In this document: positions 24,787 to 37,327 of the stretch, in pieces
Layout of the letters: every line of letters starts with the position of its first letter
Position numbering within the stretch: position 1 is the first letter of the stretch
Origin: Membranipora membranacea
Taxonomy: Eukaryota > Bryozoa > Gymnolaemata > Cheilostomatida > Membraniporidae
DNA: 64,000 nt
Direction: 5' to 3'
Assembly: GCA_914767715.1 (NCBI GenBank)
Contig: OU612075.1
Coordinates: 6,448,001 to 6,512,000 of the forward strand
Notes under the pieces: model-generated
What the model saw: the letters and a program-made list of their open reading frames with translations, nothing else
The model's database searches: none
Told to the model about the DNA's origin: nothing
Translations under genes and position numbers: made by a program

Positions 24787-25218
24787 AGATTTAAGGTTTA
24801 CCAAAAGAATGATCTTATGATGATGCAAGCCCAAAATAGTGTCATCATCCAATGTAATATAAATTTGGCACTTTATTAGCCTTGTATTGATGACTAAGCG
24901 TCACGTCACGTAGTATTCAATATTTGGTACACGTATTCATCTGAGTTTTAGCGCCCACTAATTTACGCAGCTATTCTTGAAAAGGCGCGGGTCATAAAGA
25001 TACGAAAATAGCATTAGTATTTTTAAGCAAACGGAATCACAATGTATGGTGATTTGCTTCGGAATCGCGCTGTGACTTGTGTGAATCGAAGTTGTAGAAC
25101 ATAGATCCGCATTCCCCCATTCGTCCTTACTTCATCCTTCACACATTGCTGCTATTATGGGCTCAAAACAATAGATCAAAACCGCTTTAAATGCAAAAAA
25201 TAAGCACATTAGTGTCTG

Positions 25219-25870
25219 TTTTATTTGTGTGTCAGCTGATTTTCCTCAGAATAGCAGGAATATGTGTTTCTTTCATAGGAGGTGCTGTTTGATATGAAAC
25301 GTCCGATTCGGGCAACGTCATTCCAGCTCCTGACAAAATTGTGTGTCATACTTAGTGCATCCTATATCCTAAATGTATATATAATCTCCAACAAAGCTCT
25401 AGTCTGAGCCCCTCAGACTTTTGCCCCTCACCTGACGCCCCCCCCCCCCCTGGCGAGGGAAAGCTCATGCAAAGCGCACATAAAATATCATGCACTGTAC
25501 GTAGTTGGTGTATGTTTGTTTTTATTCCTATTTGTGTGCTTTGTATTACCATATTGCTATCATAACATCATCATTTATTTTGTTATTTGTTAACTGATTT
25601 TTATTCTCAGAATAGCGAGGGTTATGTGAATAGTTACATGTAGGTAGCGTTTGGTAGCTGGTTAATCTGTTTATCTAAGGCATCAAATTCCGTTCCTGCG
25701 CCTAATTCTAGCGCACCAATTTTGACAAAATGTTGTCACGCAACATGCATCCTATATTGCCTAAATGTTATATATCCTCAAACGGACAATGCTCATGCAA
25801 AGTGCGCATAAAATATCGTGCACTGCGCCGTAGTTCGCTGATTTTTGTTCCTAGTCAGCCTTTGTACAAT
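25219..25870. repeat. Diverged tandem duplication, unit about 300-340 bp
   Basis: Copies at about 25219-25545 and 25577-25870 share, in order, CTGATTTT...CTCAGAATAGC, GACAAAAT, GCATCCTATAT, CTAAATGT, GCTCATGCAAAG and CATAAAATATC.TGCACTG.  The first copy carries an extra 60-bp hairpin insert (25400-25459) that the second lacks. Confidence 0.7.
25400..25459. mobile_element. 60-bp C-tract hairpin insertion with 7-bp direct repeats
   Basis: AAAGCTC at 25393-25399 and 25460-25466 flanks 60 bp missing from the paralogous copy (ATGCTCATGCAAAG there). The insert holds a small hairpin (AGTCTGA/TCAGACT) and then CCCTCACCTG, a run of 13 C (25438-25450) and a near-complementary CTGGCGAGGG-type arm. The empty paralogous site makes insertion likely; the class is unknown. 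Confidence 0.5.
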
Positions 25871-28733
25871 AATTAGCTGCCTCAGATACTGGTGATGGTA
25901 TCAATGGAATCAATAATGTATTGGTACAGTCAAAGATTTATTTGACCAACGAACTAAGATATCGAGGATGTATTTCCGTACCCTGTCGTGTTGATCATTG
26001 GCCTCCTTGAACATGGTGGTTCCCTTAAAAGATTTTAATAGAATGTTGTTTTTAAGCAGGCAGTTTACCAGGTGAATGAGTGTGTGTATTCTAACAAGTG
26101 TATCAATCACTTTAATGAGCGGTTCAAACAGCCAATCGATGTCGCATCCATCAAAAACTGTTTGGTAGTTGGTACATGAAAGCGACTGAAAATTGAAATC
26201 AAAATCGAAAGCTTCAGTTGAAAGCGACATTAAAACCATTGAGCATTAAAGAACAATGATGGACCTTGTCATGTATAGCAATTAAGAATGTTTTAAATCG
26301 GCTTAGCATAATTGATGTCTTCCCTTCTTATCTAATTGACCAGACTCGGTGGATCTGAGCTAGCAAACTCAATTAACCTTCCCACTCTAAAAATATTCGG
26401 TTTTGCCATAAAATTAGATATTTATCGTCATCAAAGGGAATGCCTCAGTCAAAGTGTGCCGTTGGGGAAGCAACAATACTGGCTATTGCCTTTTGCGATT
26501 TTTGTTATTACTTAACGTATGATATTTAGAATCAGGAGCATTTTGGGATGGTCTACACCAAAGAACTGCAACTAGAAATACTCATCAGTGGATGTATGCT
26601 AAGTTACAGGCCACAGAGAACATCTTCTATCGAACAAGTTGAATTTCTTGGCTTGTTTCTGTGACAAATTTTCTGTGAGATCCATTTGGCAGGGTGTTGA
26701 TAAAACTGCAGTTAAAACGGTTAATGACAGTTAAAGCAGTTAAAAAACAAAAAAACTTGAATGTTGAAGCCTTATTCAGCATTATTCATATCGTATTAAC
26801 AAGGAAGAGGTATGAGTTATATTTGCCAAAAGATTTAAGCTATAAGTGTTTGTTATGACGTTGAAGGCTGATTCATATAGCACAGTGGTTTCCTGATCAA
26901 TCATCAAACTCATCATTTATAACTTAAAACTGCACAGTTATATAAACGATCAGTGCAGGCTGGCGCTGTTGCTGTTTTATTTGACTGCACATCGATATAA
27001 ATTAGAAACAGTCGCTGTGTTTTTCAAGTATTCTCGCTTGCTGAGTCATTGCTATAAGAAATTAGTGGCCCTTGGTTCTACACTTATTAGTCATAAATCA
27101 CTTTTGCATTTGATGCCCTGTGCCGATAACAACAAAAATACCCATCGAGGAACTGCTTGAACAAAAATATTATGACTGCATTTAACCTTAGTGACTCTCA
27201 GTGTCTCAACATCTCCAAGGAAATTGGAATTTTATTATAATTAATGCCCTCCAAGCTCCAATCACATGGGTTTTTTTTCTGAATGAACTTTATAGCACCC
27301 AGCAATTATACATGTGGGAACTTCGACTCTCACTTGGCCATTTCCATAATAGGGGCTGTCAGCTTAGCACTTAATATCTATCATGATTAACTTTCAATAG
27401 CTTTTTCCTACTTGTAAATAAACTAATGTAATGAGATTTTATAGCAGAAATTGAGATCCGCTTGCCCACAAGAATTTATTTCTAGCTCTTCACATTAGTG
27501 TACACTTTTGGTTTTTTAATTGACAGTCAAGTTGTAGGTATATTTTCACCTGGTAAACTTTAAAAGCTGTTCACAAGTAGTCATTTTAATTTTTTGTAGA
27601 GCAAATTTTTAGCGGTAATTATGAGGTATGACTTAGACTATTACATTTGGTGTTTATCTAAACTGAGATCTTTTGTGTTAAGGAGCAGCTTGGCTAATTA
27701 ACAATAATGACTGGTTCAGCACACATGTGCTAATTTAACACCGATGACTCTGAAATTGATAGAAAGCTAAGCACAACAATGATACAGTCCCCTAATCTAT
27801 CCTATTCAGGTATTAACAATTGTCTACATAAGTTGTCAATGATAAAGGCACAGTCACAACATACAATTACCAGATCGACCATTGTCTGCGAATCCGAAAA
27901 CTTCCGTTCGAAAAGATAACATCTCTTAGTTTGAACAGTTGAAGAAGCCATGACTCACTTTTGCACTGTCAATTTGCACAAAGAAACAGAAACGAATCTA
28001 CTCAACAGCCTCTTTTCCATTCATAAGATGCCGCTAACCAGCGTTTACATTGTGATTAGGTAGGAATGTTTAAGCTTAAAGTTGATTGTAATCTGTCTAA
28101 TCACTGTAGAGTGAACCCTTTTGCTCCTCAGTAACGGAAGAATATTGACAAAGTGAAATCTCAGGCGCAAGTTTAGACTTTTGTCAACGATGCTCAAACG
28201 CAGCTGATTACAATCTTATTGATAACATGTTGCGCCTGATTGACACCTTTACATTGCGCTAGATTTGATGGGTATCAAATGACTGCAGGGTGTTTAGCGA
28301 TTTTGGTAACATAAAACAAAAATTACGGAACACAGTTACATCTAATTGCAGTGGTTTTAATTTTAAAAACATGACATAAAGTTCACGTAAGCAATTAAAA
28401 TAGATTATGTAAGGTAATCAAATGGAAGTTGTCGAGTAGGGGTTAGTTTTTGTGCCTCTTGGGGACTCTTTGAAGCGTAATTTAAGTTGAACCGCGACTC
28501 CTTGCAGGAGGTATAAAGACGTCAAAGTGTTGGCTCAATTATTGTGTCAATGACTGAATTTTATTTTTTTCTTTCTTTATTCTGGAGCCAAAGTTCTGCA
28601 AAAAACATGAGCATTACCTGCCAAATTTCTGTGGCGCCATTTTTACAGATTTGTGTTTTAAAGAATTTTTAATCCACATAGACTGAAGTAGGAGACTTTA
28701 GCGACTTTTCATTATGCTACATCAGCACGAAGA

Positions 28734-28760
28734 TAAGAACCGAAGATAAGAACCGAAGTG
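28734..28760. repeat. Tandem pair of 14-bp units
   Basis: GAAGATAAGAACC occurs twice in a row; a third, partial GAAGTGATAAG follows. Confidence 0.75.
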
Positions 28761-29186
28761 ATAAGATTATTACATTCACATGCACTAAATGTTTACTTGG
28801 TTTGCAGGTCAATCAGATAGTGTCTGTCGATAGCATTTGAATATTTTCAAATTTTAATTTCACATATACGCCCAGTCATATTGCTCTTATTCACCATGTT
28901 TGAGAGGGAGGGAGGGCATTATTGTCACATGTCTGGTCCGTAAGAAAACTGGAGCCATCTATGTAATCTGGTACTGGAACACCCACAAGCTTGATTTCTT
29001 AGGCAGTAATTTTGATTGGATGTGCGCCAGAGCTCAGTGAAACTAATCAAACTATGTGTTATTAGTTATTCTTTGAACTATTTATAGATATAATCCAAGA
29101 GATAAACGGCTGAAATAACATCTGAACTGAAGTGGAGGATTGAGTTTGGATTCACCAGTGATGATGGTAACGCATATGTAACACAT

Positions 29187-29222
29187 TATCACAGTGTAAG
29201 GATATAACCTTACTCTATGACA
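29187..29222. repeat. Short palindrome family, copy 2
   Basis: TATCACAGTGTAAGG is followed after a few bases by CCTTACTCTATGACA, its near complement. Matches copies at 8921-8966 and 60364-60399. Confidence 0.65.
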
Positions 29223-30722
29223 TCATGTACTAGTTCGTGGAAGGTAGCGTCTGCTCACACCTAATCATAGCTATGATATTTATGGCCCATCATTAGCTGA
29301 TCATGTAAGTGATAGTCTGATGATAGGATGATTTTTTTATCACTGTTTATGAGGTCAACAGAGCCTATGGTCCTGAGGAACCCTGAAGCAGCCGTTAATT
29401 TTGCTTCAAATATTTTATAATTGCTTTGGACTGTGAAAAGTGATACAATTATGATTTAAATGTTTTTTTGAATGACATTCTTGACCTGTCTCTTTTTTGC
29501 TATCTCGTTATGGTACCGTGTCTTATCTGCTTTGGAATTTTTCTCAGACCAATTTTGGGCGGTCACCAATTATGTTGTTTTATCCCCCTTTGTTTTCTTT
29601 CGTCAGTAACGTAATCATCGAAACAATTAAAATGGATTATGATACAAAAGAACAATGTCTTGTTTGGTTGTCACCTTTTTATGTTCGTAGGTTTAGCAGG
29701 AAAATGTCTCATTTGCGTCATGGGATCAAACTCTGGGATTATTCGACAGATTATTGCCATTTGTTAGCATTTCCCTATGTCACTAGAGATTGCTTAGCAA
29801 GTTCTCTATTGTAAATCTTGTGATTTATGTTCAATTTCATTCTCCATTTTTTCTAATTCTTATGCAAAAACATGTCTACGATCTCGATAAAAATGTTCAT
29901 CCCTTTGTTAGGAGGTTTGCTTCTCAGCTCACCTGTTGCACTGGTTAAGACACATGTGCAACAATCTGAAAATGATTTTGAACCGACGCGCACATACAGA
30001 ATTAGTCTGCTTACCAAGAAAATGAATAAATTTGTATAAAATTGGACCTATGCCTTCGAATGTCTTCTCTGCTTCATTATGCTAATTACTGAATAAGTTT
30101 GTAAATCTGTCGGACTTTGTGGTCTGAATCTCCCTACCGAGTGATGGTAAATCTGCTTGATTCACGTTATAAGAACCGGGCCAGTAATGAGAGTGAAATT
30201 TATGTAAATTCTACAGTGCTATTAAACCACTATCGTGTGTACAAGATGTCTACAGGTACATTGAAGATTGGTAAACATGGCTTTTTGGTGCAGATTTCTC
30301 CCCATACCATTACAGACATTTTCCGCCGATGCCCGCAAAATCAATTAGCGTCGGTTAAGTCACCCATCCACTCATCGGAAAGGAAGGTCACCTTCACCAG
30401 GAAAACTGCCAACCACCTGTTCGTCCGTGTCCAGACTGGCAGACATCTTTAAGTGATAGATTGCTTTCTCTAATAGGTGTACTTTGGTGTAATGTTGGTT
30501 GCAATATAATATTCATATTGCATTTTCACACATAATATCCATATTTATAATTTCGATCAGGTAGGATTTAACCACATTAACGTGTAAGCCAGGCCTGGGA
30601 GCAATTAGGCAATATGGACAATTAAATGCTTTCTCTTTGTCAAGTCCACTTACTAATAGGTCTGCTAATTGATTAACTGCCTTGCTACTAATTAAAATGA
30701 CCCCTCTTGTTGGAATTCCCTT

Positions 30723-30756
30723 TGGACGGAAAACCACTATGGACGGAAAACCACTG
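30723..30756. repeat. Tandem pair of 17-bp units
   Basis: TGGACGGAAAACCACTA and TGGACGGAAAACCACTG lie next to each other. Confidence 0.75.
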
Positions 30757-32949
30757 TATGGATGTAAAATAGTTTGCCAGAATAATTTCAATCATTTCTT
30801 GGAGCTCTATAACTTCTCGCTGAAAAGAACATGTGATATTGGACATTTTTTTCCGTGTTGTTGTTTACCAGGTTGCGCGTGATTTTTCTTTGAAAGATTC
30901 ACTGACATAAAAAATCCTTATCCATTTGGTGCATACAAACCCAAATTGTTTTGGCAAGAGCTTCCGGTAAGATAAACACATACCGTGTTTGCTTTTCCCT
31001 GTATTGAAGGCTAAATATTTATATTATGCTAGAATGCTACAGCTCATTGGCGTTGTGTTGGTGTTGATGCTAGTGCAGTGACAAAATAATTTTGACAAGG
31101 AAATTTTCCCTTCCCTAATGACTCACTTGTCGACAAGTCACATCGGATGATAAATATATTTCCTCTATGTATGATTAAAACCTGCAGAAATCAACACATT
31201 TGTCTGAATGTGTTATTTGGCAAATTGGCAGCTGGCGACTTGAAAATGGATCACACGAGCATCCATACTAATGTTCACAAGACTGTCTGTCTGAGGGAAA
31301 ACTCAGCCAACAATTGTAACTAAACCCAAAGAGCAGTGGCATGTCATTAACTTGAAAAATTCCTTTGGCATTCCATCGAAGCCACTTTTTTAATCTCACT
31401 TGAAATGAGGGGTCAAACTGTTGTTAATTCACTATAGTCAGGAATTTGATGGATAAGGTTAACGCCAAGTGGTATGCAGATAATTGGTGCAAAGTTCTAT
31501 CATAACGATGAATCCTATTGTTTCCCATACATACGTGTACTGAAAGGTCCATATCTCTGCATCTATGTATTTTATACAGTGACGATCGGTCGGTTAGGTG
31601 TGTTGCTTGGCTCTCGATTGTACATTCGTCTGGGTCTGTAGTTCAGACTGGCTTATCTTGTTTAACTCGATTAATGGAAGGCCAACACAATGTAATCTGT
31701 CTGTAGACAAGACAGTTTAACAGTTTAACTCAAACATCGCCTCATCCAAACACCTCCTTGTCCACTTGCCCACAAGTGCTCACGACTTTCATGCGATGAA
31801 CTCCCTCTTCATTGTTTCATGCATTACCGGGTTTGCACTCTTGCTCTTTCACGTGCGGGCTTATTTTTGTAACGTGTCGATAATATTTATAACACTCTCG
31901 GTATTTTGGTCTAGGATATGAAGACAAACTCATCATTTTTCTGGTTGTGTGCAATTTGTTTACCTGCCTGAAGAGGTTCAGAGTGCACAAATGTCGCTAT
32001 TTTGAACCCGAGACTGTTTTTACTCCCATTTTGAGAGCTTACGTCGATCCATGCTTGGATTATCCGGGTAGATTGATGATTTGGATGCGAAGGAATTTTT
32101 GTAGCACATGACACAGTATGTGCACTGAATTGATAACGATTACTTATTAGCATTGAAGGTGAATTCCTCTCATATTTCTTGACAACCCATTGACACTGTT
32201 TTATAACACTTTTATCTATTTCTTTGTGTGCTTTCACTAAGGGAGGGAAAACATATTGGGTCCACTTTGAATTCACTTCCCGGCATATATTTTCTAGTAG
32301 ATACCAAGTATTGATTATTGGAATTAGGAATTTCCCTTTGTCAGCTTATCTTGTGAAAACAACTTGTAATGTGGAATGTAGTTCCTCAGTCTAAGGTCTA
32401 AACTTGTTCCCTGTCTTTGCCGCGAATATTTTGTGTTTATGAATGAAATGCCTTTAGAAGCAAGTGCACACAGGTTTTGTTGACTCACATGTAATTCTAC
32501 CTCATTACACATTATTACATAGCTGGAATGCAATATAACTTTCGGAGAAAAATTAGTTTGTCATCAATCAATGTTCGAGTTGGTAATATGGAACAAGTAT
32601 GAGCTGGAAAATTGTTGATTGACATTTCCTTCTAAGCCTAATGCAGGATAAGGAAGGGCTTCCCAGCTTTACATCAATCTCATGGTTTGCCGTGGGCCGC
32701 AAATGGCACACCGACCAGAACTACTTGAAAACGCCTGTTGAAACGTCATGACAGACTTGATATTATGGTCGCCCTTTGTACTTTCAATCGCACTTCATCA
32801 CCACATACCTTACCAAAGCAACTGATGGTGGAATTTACATTGATTACGTCAGGACATAAGTTACAAACCAAACATTTATGACATAGGCAACAACTATGAA
32901 TTTAATGTTAGTCAGACGATCAAATCAATCCATAGATCTGCCCTATATC

Positions 32950-32982
32950 CTTGTACCTTGTATTTATAATCTTTGCTTGTAC
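32950..32982 (+). repeat. 17-bp dispersed sequence, copy 3, with 7-bp direct repeats
   Basis: CTTGTAC (32950-32956), a 19-bp insert containing GTATTTATAATCTTTG, and CTTGTAC again (32976-32982). Same layout as at 14629-14668. Confidence 0.6.
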
Positions 32983-33612
32983 AGACATTTGTACACAAGT
33001 CGTGTTTTCGTTGGCGGGAATATGGTTGTTTGGTGTCCCAGACAGATACTCGCGATCCCGGTACTTATACTTGATTGGACAGACGGTTGTGTTACAAGTG
33101 GGTGTGTGCGTCTGCCTACACGAGGACATATTTTGATAATAATTTAGACTCAATCTCTTGAGTAATGGAGAAATCCTACATTGAAACGACAGTAGCTTGC
33201 CAAAAAATGTATGAGATAACATTTTAATGATGGTGTTTCTCAGTAATTACACTCAAGTCCTTTGTTTTCAAAAACCAGCCACTTGGGTACAAATCTTGTG
33301 AAGTTTTGATCTAGTCAAATTTGACATGATTGGCATTGCTAATGAAAGTGATTTCGAGAGCTGCAATCATTAAGACCAATTTGGAACCAGTGCACATACC
33401 ACATGATCTGTGTGGCAGTTCCCACCATTAGTTTAAATATCTAATGCTTAATTTATGCAAAACAGACGTCTGTACTGGGTCTGAATTGAGGCGGAATACT
33501 GATTCGGAGCTTCTCACCGTGATCAATTACAGTTTATTACTTTCCAATATGCGGTCAATATCAAAAGACATTAAGATTGATTGGGTTGTTACTCTTTTGC
33601 ACACTTCCTGTA

Positions 33613-33742
33613 ATGGAAGACTTTTTAAATTTTGACCCGATCTTGTCTCAGTGATACTTTCACTGACCCAATTAGCTAGATGGAAGACTCTTTATTCTTG
33701 ACCCAATCTTGTCTCAGTGATACTTTTTCTGACCCATCTGGC
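33613..33742. repeat. Tandem duplication, period 68 bp
   Basis: TGGAAGACT starts both copies (33613 and 33681), and GATCTTGTCTCAGTGATACT or its variant and CTGACCCA occur in both. Confidence 0.85.
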
Positions 33743-33894
33743 ATCTGCTAGGAAAACTCTTGTTTTGTTGTTCCCAGTTCCCAAACAAGTGGAACGCAAT
33801 GTTTCCTGGTCTTGGATTAGCAGCTGTACTTCATCTTGACTTGACTTTGACATGCTCACACTTGTTTATTGTTTGTTGTTGACAAGGCAGTTCT

Positions 33895-33985
33895 TAAAAC
33901 CGAGAGGTTAAGGTGTCAGATTACCACTAGATTGCCATGCATAACATGTTTGCATCTAGTTTAGGGTTCGATCAACTTGATTAAA
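33895..33985 (+). repeat. tRNA(Ser/Leu)-like SINE or tRNA relic
   Basis: CCGAGAGGTTAAGGTG resembles the A box of class II tRNAs (GCCGAGTGGTTAAGG), and GGGTTCGATC (33964-33973) resembles the B box about 50 bases on. The stems do not close well, so this is a retroposed relic rather than a working tRNA. Ends approximate. Confidence 0.45.
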
Positions 33986-35492
33986 CCTCAAATGGCCCTG
34001 ACCGCCATGAGAGTGTAAATACCTTTGCTATCAACAAGTTGCTGATTTGCAGAGAGGTTACGTTTCTGCATAAACATTTAACGTTGGCTAGGTGCGCCAG
34101 AAGGCTCAAGTGTATCCAAACAAAACCTTGTAGCTGAGCTGAGCTCACTTAGGTCTGGCAACATTCGATCAACATGTTTTCTTAAATACATCTGAACATC
34201 ATTAAAATCTCAATCTAATAACAAAATTCAACTTATACCTTAGCCAAGCAGACTCATTAATCTGCTAATTACCAGTGTGCTCTGAGATGCACTGTTAAAA
34301 TCAACACTACTGCTGTGTTGACCTTGATGTAACAGCTTGTTTGACAGCCGATTGTGCTGTCAATTTTGCTTTGACAATGTCGAATCTTGGATTATGCACA
34401 AAACTTCTACCTGGCCCTGCCAAAAACGGCCGATGTTCTGATCTAATGCTGGTATCAGACTATCACCTATTAGCATTTTTCGCAGAATGATAGCATTCCG
34501 AACTTGATCTAATAACATATTCTGTGTTTGGTTACTCGTTTAAATGGTAAATTAAACCAAGCTACCTGGTACAGCTGGTGAATGCTTAGGTCTGGCGATG
34601 TTGAACTTTAAGTTGAACCAAGTGATCAAGTTCTTTACACATCTGTACACCTAATTTTTCTTGTCCATGTCACAAGGGTAAGAAAATTCTGGCAGAAAAC
34701 AAGACACTGCTAAGTTTGCTCGCTAAAATCTGCCAAGTCACTACTCAAGCTAAACACAGATTGATTCCACTATGCCATTGGCTGAGTATAGGACAAAATA
34801 ACGAACCAGCTGTCAAGGAAAGCCTTCCTCGTCTTGGTGGTAAGACTAATCAAATCATGTGATAAAATATTCCGATTGTAAAAATATGACATCTCTGGGA
34901 TTCTGACAGTATGAATTACTGGTCTCCCTGAATGTTATTCAGATGAACATTCTACATTTCTTGCTGTATAATTTATGTCTCGTAGTATTTTTTCGATCTC
35001 CAATTTTTTGTCTAGAATTTGAGGGTTGTCATTCTGTTTTGGCATTTGGGTGCAGGTGTCTGCCATATAGTGGCAGGTATTTTTGTGGCACCACTTGTGG
35101 AGTGAGTGTTGGCCCCTAGATTGTAGGATAATCATAGGAAGTAGCGTGATACAACCATGTTTGTCAGGTGTAAAAACTGAATGCCACCTACTGAGAGTGA
35201 TTATTCTGGTTTGTCACAAGGATCTTTGTGCTAAAAATAGTCCAGAAGTAGTACCTAATTGAATAATTAAGAGTATAAGTTTGTCATGTGCTCGGTTTTG
35301 CTTCCAAAATTAGAGAATCACACTGTTTGGTTAAGCCAGCTGCGGAAACCCTGCATGGCTCAATAAAAAAAGGTTAATTCGAAAACAATGCCCCCTTTCA
35401 AATCCTAGCCATATAGACTGAATCTGGAATCAGTCATTGATTTCCTTTGGATGAAAATGATCAGCGGCAATTAATTTGTAATCACGCTGCCC

Positions 35493-35594
35493 TTATGCTT
35501 GTCTTATACTTTGGCGATGAGAAGAAGTACAATAACACCTACGGTGTGCTGTACATAATGTAGCCAGGTGCTAAAGTATAGGCAGACAGCATAA
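35493..35594. repeat. 102-bp foldback hairpin
   Basis: TTATGCT, GTCT and TATACTTT on the left pair in order with AAAGTATA, AGAC and AGCATAA on the right; inside, GTACA/TGTAC and ACACC/GGTGT pair as well. A long imperfect hairpin, probably a MITE. Confidence 0.65.
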
Positions 35595-36734
35595 TATTGA
35601 TATTATTATGATAACCCTAACTCGAGTTTGCTTCTTTATGTCAGAAGTTTGGGTGTTTTGTTATAGCTCAATAAAATGATGAATCATGATACAACTCTGG
35701 GTGCAGGTTGAAAACCTAGCTTTGTATTAGTCATCAGATTAGTTAATAAGTAGTTAGGGGATATTAATTAGCTGCTTTGAGCAGTTGTTCAGGGCCAAAA
35801 ATTTGAGGCTGTGCAAAATCTGATGCCAAGCTACAGCAGGGGCAATTTTCCTTTACACCATGACTTTGACAAAAAATGTTTTGAAAATCAAATTCACTCG
35901 GGCTCTACAAACAATGTCACCAGAGAGTAGCAGAAATTCTTAATAAGCCATGAAAACCTACGCATCTCAATTTGTATTTTTCAGGTTCACCTGGAATACT
36001 TGAATATAAGTGTTGGTAAATACACCCATGTCAGCCGAACAAATTACCCTTAAAACCCCTCTGGCATGATAGCACAAGACACTTTGATTTTCATCTTGGG
36101 TTACCCGTGTGGATGTACAAAGAGATTCACCAACAAAGGGCTACGCCCTATGTGTCATCAAAAGAAATTGGTAGATTGAATCAGATTTTACCCCTAGTTG
36201 TGTGCAATGCCGTAATCAAAGAGTAAGGAGTATTACTCCTTGCCATAATTTGATAACTCGATTGAAGAGCACTTTTGCGATGGATAGAGCACAACATTAT
36301 AATTATGCCTTAGGCGACATAAATGTGTCCAACAGGTATAGCAAACCGTAACTACTATTTATTTTCCTTTATTTACCTTTGCAAAAGTTAATCCAGGCCG
36401 TAGTTCACTACACTTAGGTTTGCACTAGTGCTCATATGGGTGTGTTTACACCTCTCATATTTCACCTTGGCTGATCTTTGAGATACCGTTTTTTTTATTC
36501 TATGTCTTACTGATCAGACGTTGTTTTACTTCACAGTTTTTTCAATTGATACAGAGTGCGCTTGTTTGCAGAGGATTAAATGATGATCGCTTGACTTGGT
36601 AAAATAATTTTACGGTTGGGATTCCTATGCAGTATTAGCCCGTCATGTTATCACTTATTCGTACCAATGAACTTGTTTTTCCTTGTTATGCACGCTCTGT
36701 GAAATACATCAGCTGAGCTGTAAAGTAGAGCAAT

Positions 36735-36860
36735 GATTGGACCAAGTTTAGGGGCGGAGCTTAGTTTGGTTTATCCATAATCCTAGTGGTGTGACTCAAG
36801 GTGCTCAGCGTGGTTTCCAAGCAGGGTATAAAAGTCATTTCGGCTTCCATTATCATCAGT
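36735..36860 (+). promoter_or_regulatory. TATA/Inr promoter of the oxygenase-like gene
   Basis: In order: GATTGG (36735-36740, an inverted CCAAT box), GGGGCGGAGC (36751-36760, GC box), TATAAAAG (36827-36834) and TCAGT (36856-36860), an initiator whose A at 36858 lies 31 bases after the TATA start. The predicted 5' UTR is about 29 bases. The spacing is textbook for a focused Pol II promoter. Confidence 0.8.
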
Positions 36861-36886
36861 ATAAATTTGCTTACAGAGCAGTGAAA

Positions 36887-37327
36887 ATGCACGGACAAAC
36901 TAGCTCAAACAATACACACATCAGAAAACTACTTACACGAAAGGTCAAGACAAGCATGATGCATATATTCGACATGGTAAAAGCTCGCGTCTCTCAGAAA
37001 GCAAAGAAAGCTTCAGCTAAAAGCACACAGATTCACTCTGGTGCACAAGCGGGACAAAATAATAACAGCATGAAGAAACCACTTACAAGAAAGCTTACAC
37101 AGGACGAGATTAATGAAGCCGAGCTCGCTCTTAAGCGACTTCAGGCTGAGAAGCGACGACTTGAGGATTTATTAAACGTTGTTTCGGATAAACATCTGGC
37201 TTCACAGGGATCATACAGCAACAGCTGCGAGGATGTATCCAACAACAATGTTCGCAAGGAACTTGTCAGAGTACCAAGATACCAACAGAAGGTCGCTTTC
37301 ATGCTCCACAACGTATTCACTGCTGAG
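36887..37327 (+). CDS. Oxygenase-like gene, exon 1
   Basis: 147 codons in phase 0, donor GTAAGC at 37328. Encodes the basic, duplicated LTRK region, the coiled coil and a Ser/Asn-rich linker ending LHNVFTAE. Confidence 0.85.

Larger units (their letters stand above)
8812..36700. other. Gene-poor 28-kb interval
   Basis: No exon recognised on either strand; the longest ORFs (25910-26239 -, 29497-29814 +, 30117-30452 +, 31911-32276 -) have no family match I can name. It holds the repeats listed separately: palindromes, foldbacks, a minisatellite, two copies of the CAG/CTG-ended element, tandem duplications, a tRNA-like SINE relic and two ultra-short insertion-like sequences. I see nothing distinctive in most of 11000-14400, 16150-18250, 19050-22800, 26250-29150 and 34000-35450. 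A GC-richer 130-bp patch lies at about 10860-10990. Confidence 0.5.

Noticed and set aside
25910-26239. 109-codon ORF on the minus strand with a protein-like composition
   Set aside because: No motif, no acceptor or donor at its ends and no conserved partner; within chance expectation.
30513-30791. 92-codon minus-strand ORF considered as a retrotransposon fragment
   Set aside because: No reverse transcriptase, endonuclease or integrase motif could be identified.
31911-32276. 121-codon ORF on the minus strand
   Set aside because: No recognised family or splice context. At this base composition a handful of ORFs above 110 codons are expected by chance in 64 kb on six frames.
36791-36886. Upstream in-frame extension of the oxygenase-like ORF
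   Set aside because: It would start before the TATA box and be untranscribed. The ATG at 36887 follows the Inr, and the extension has no conserved character.
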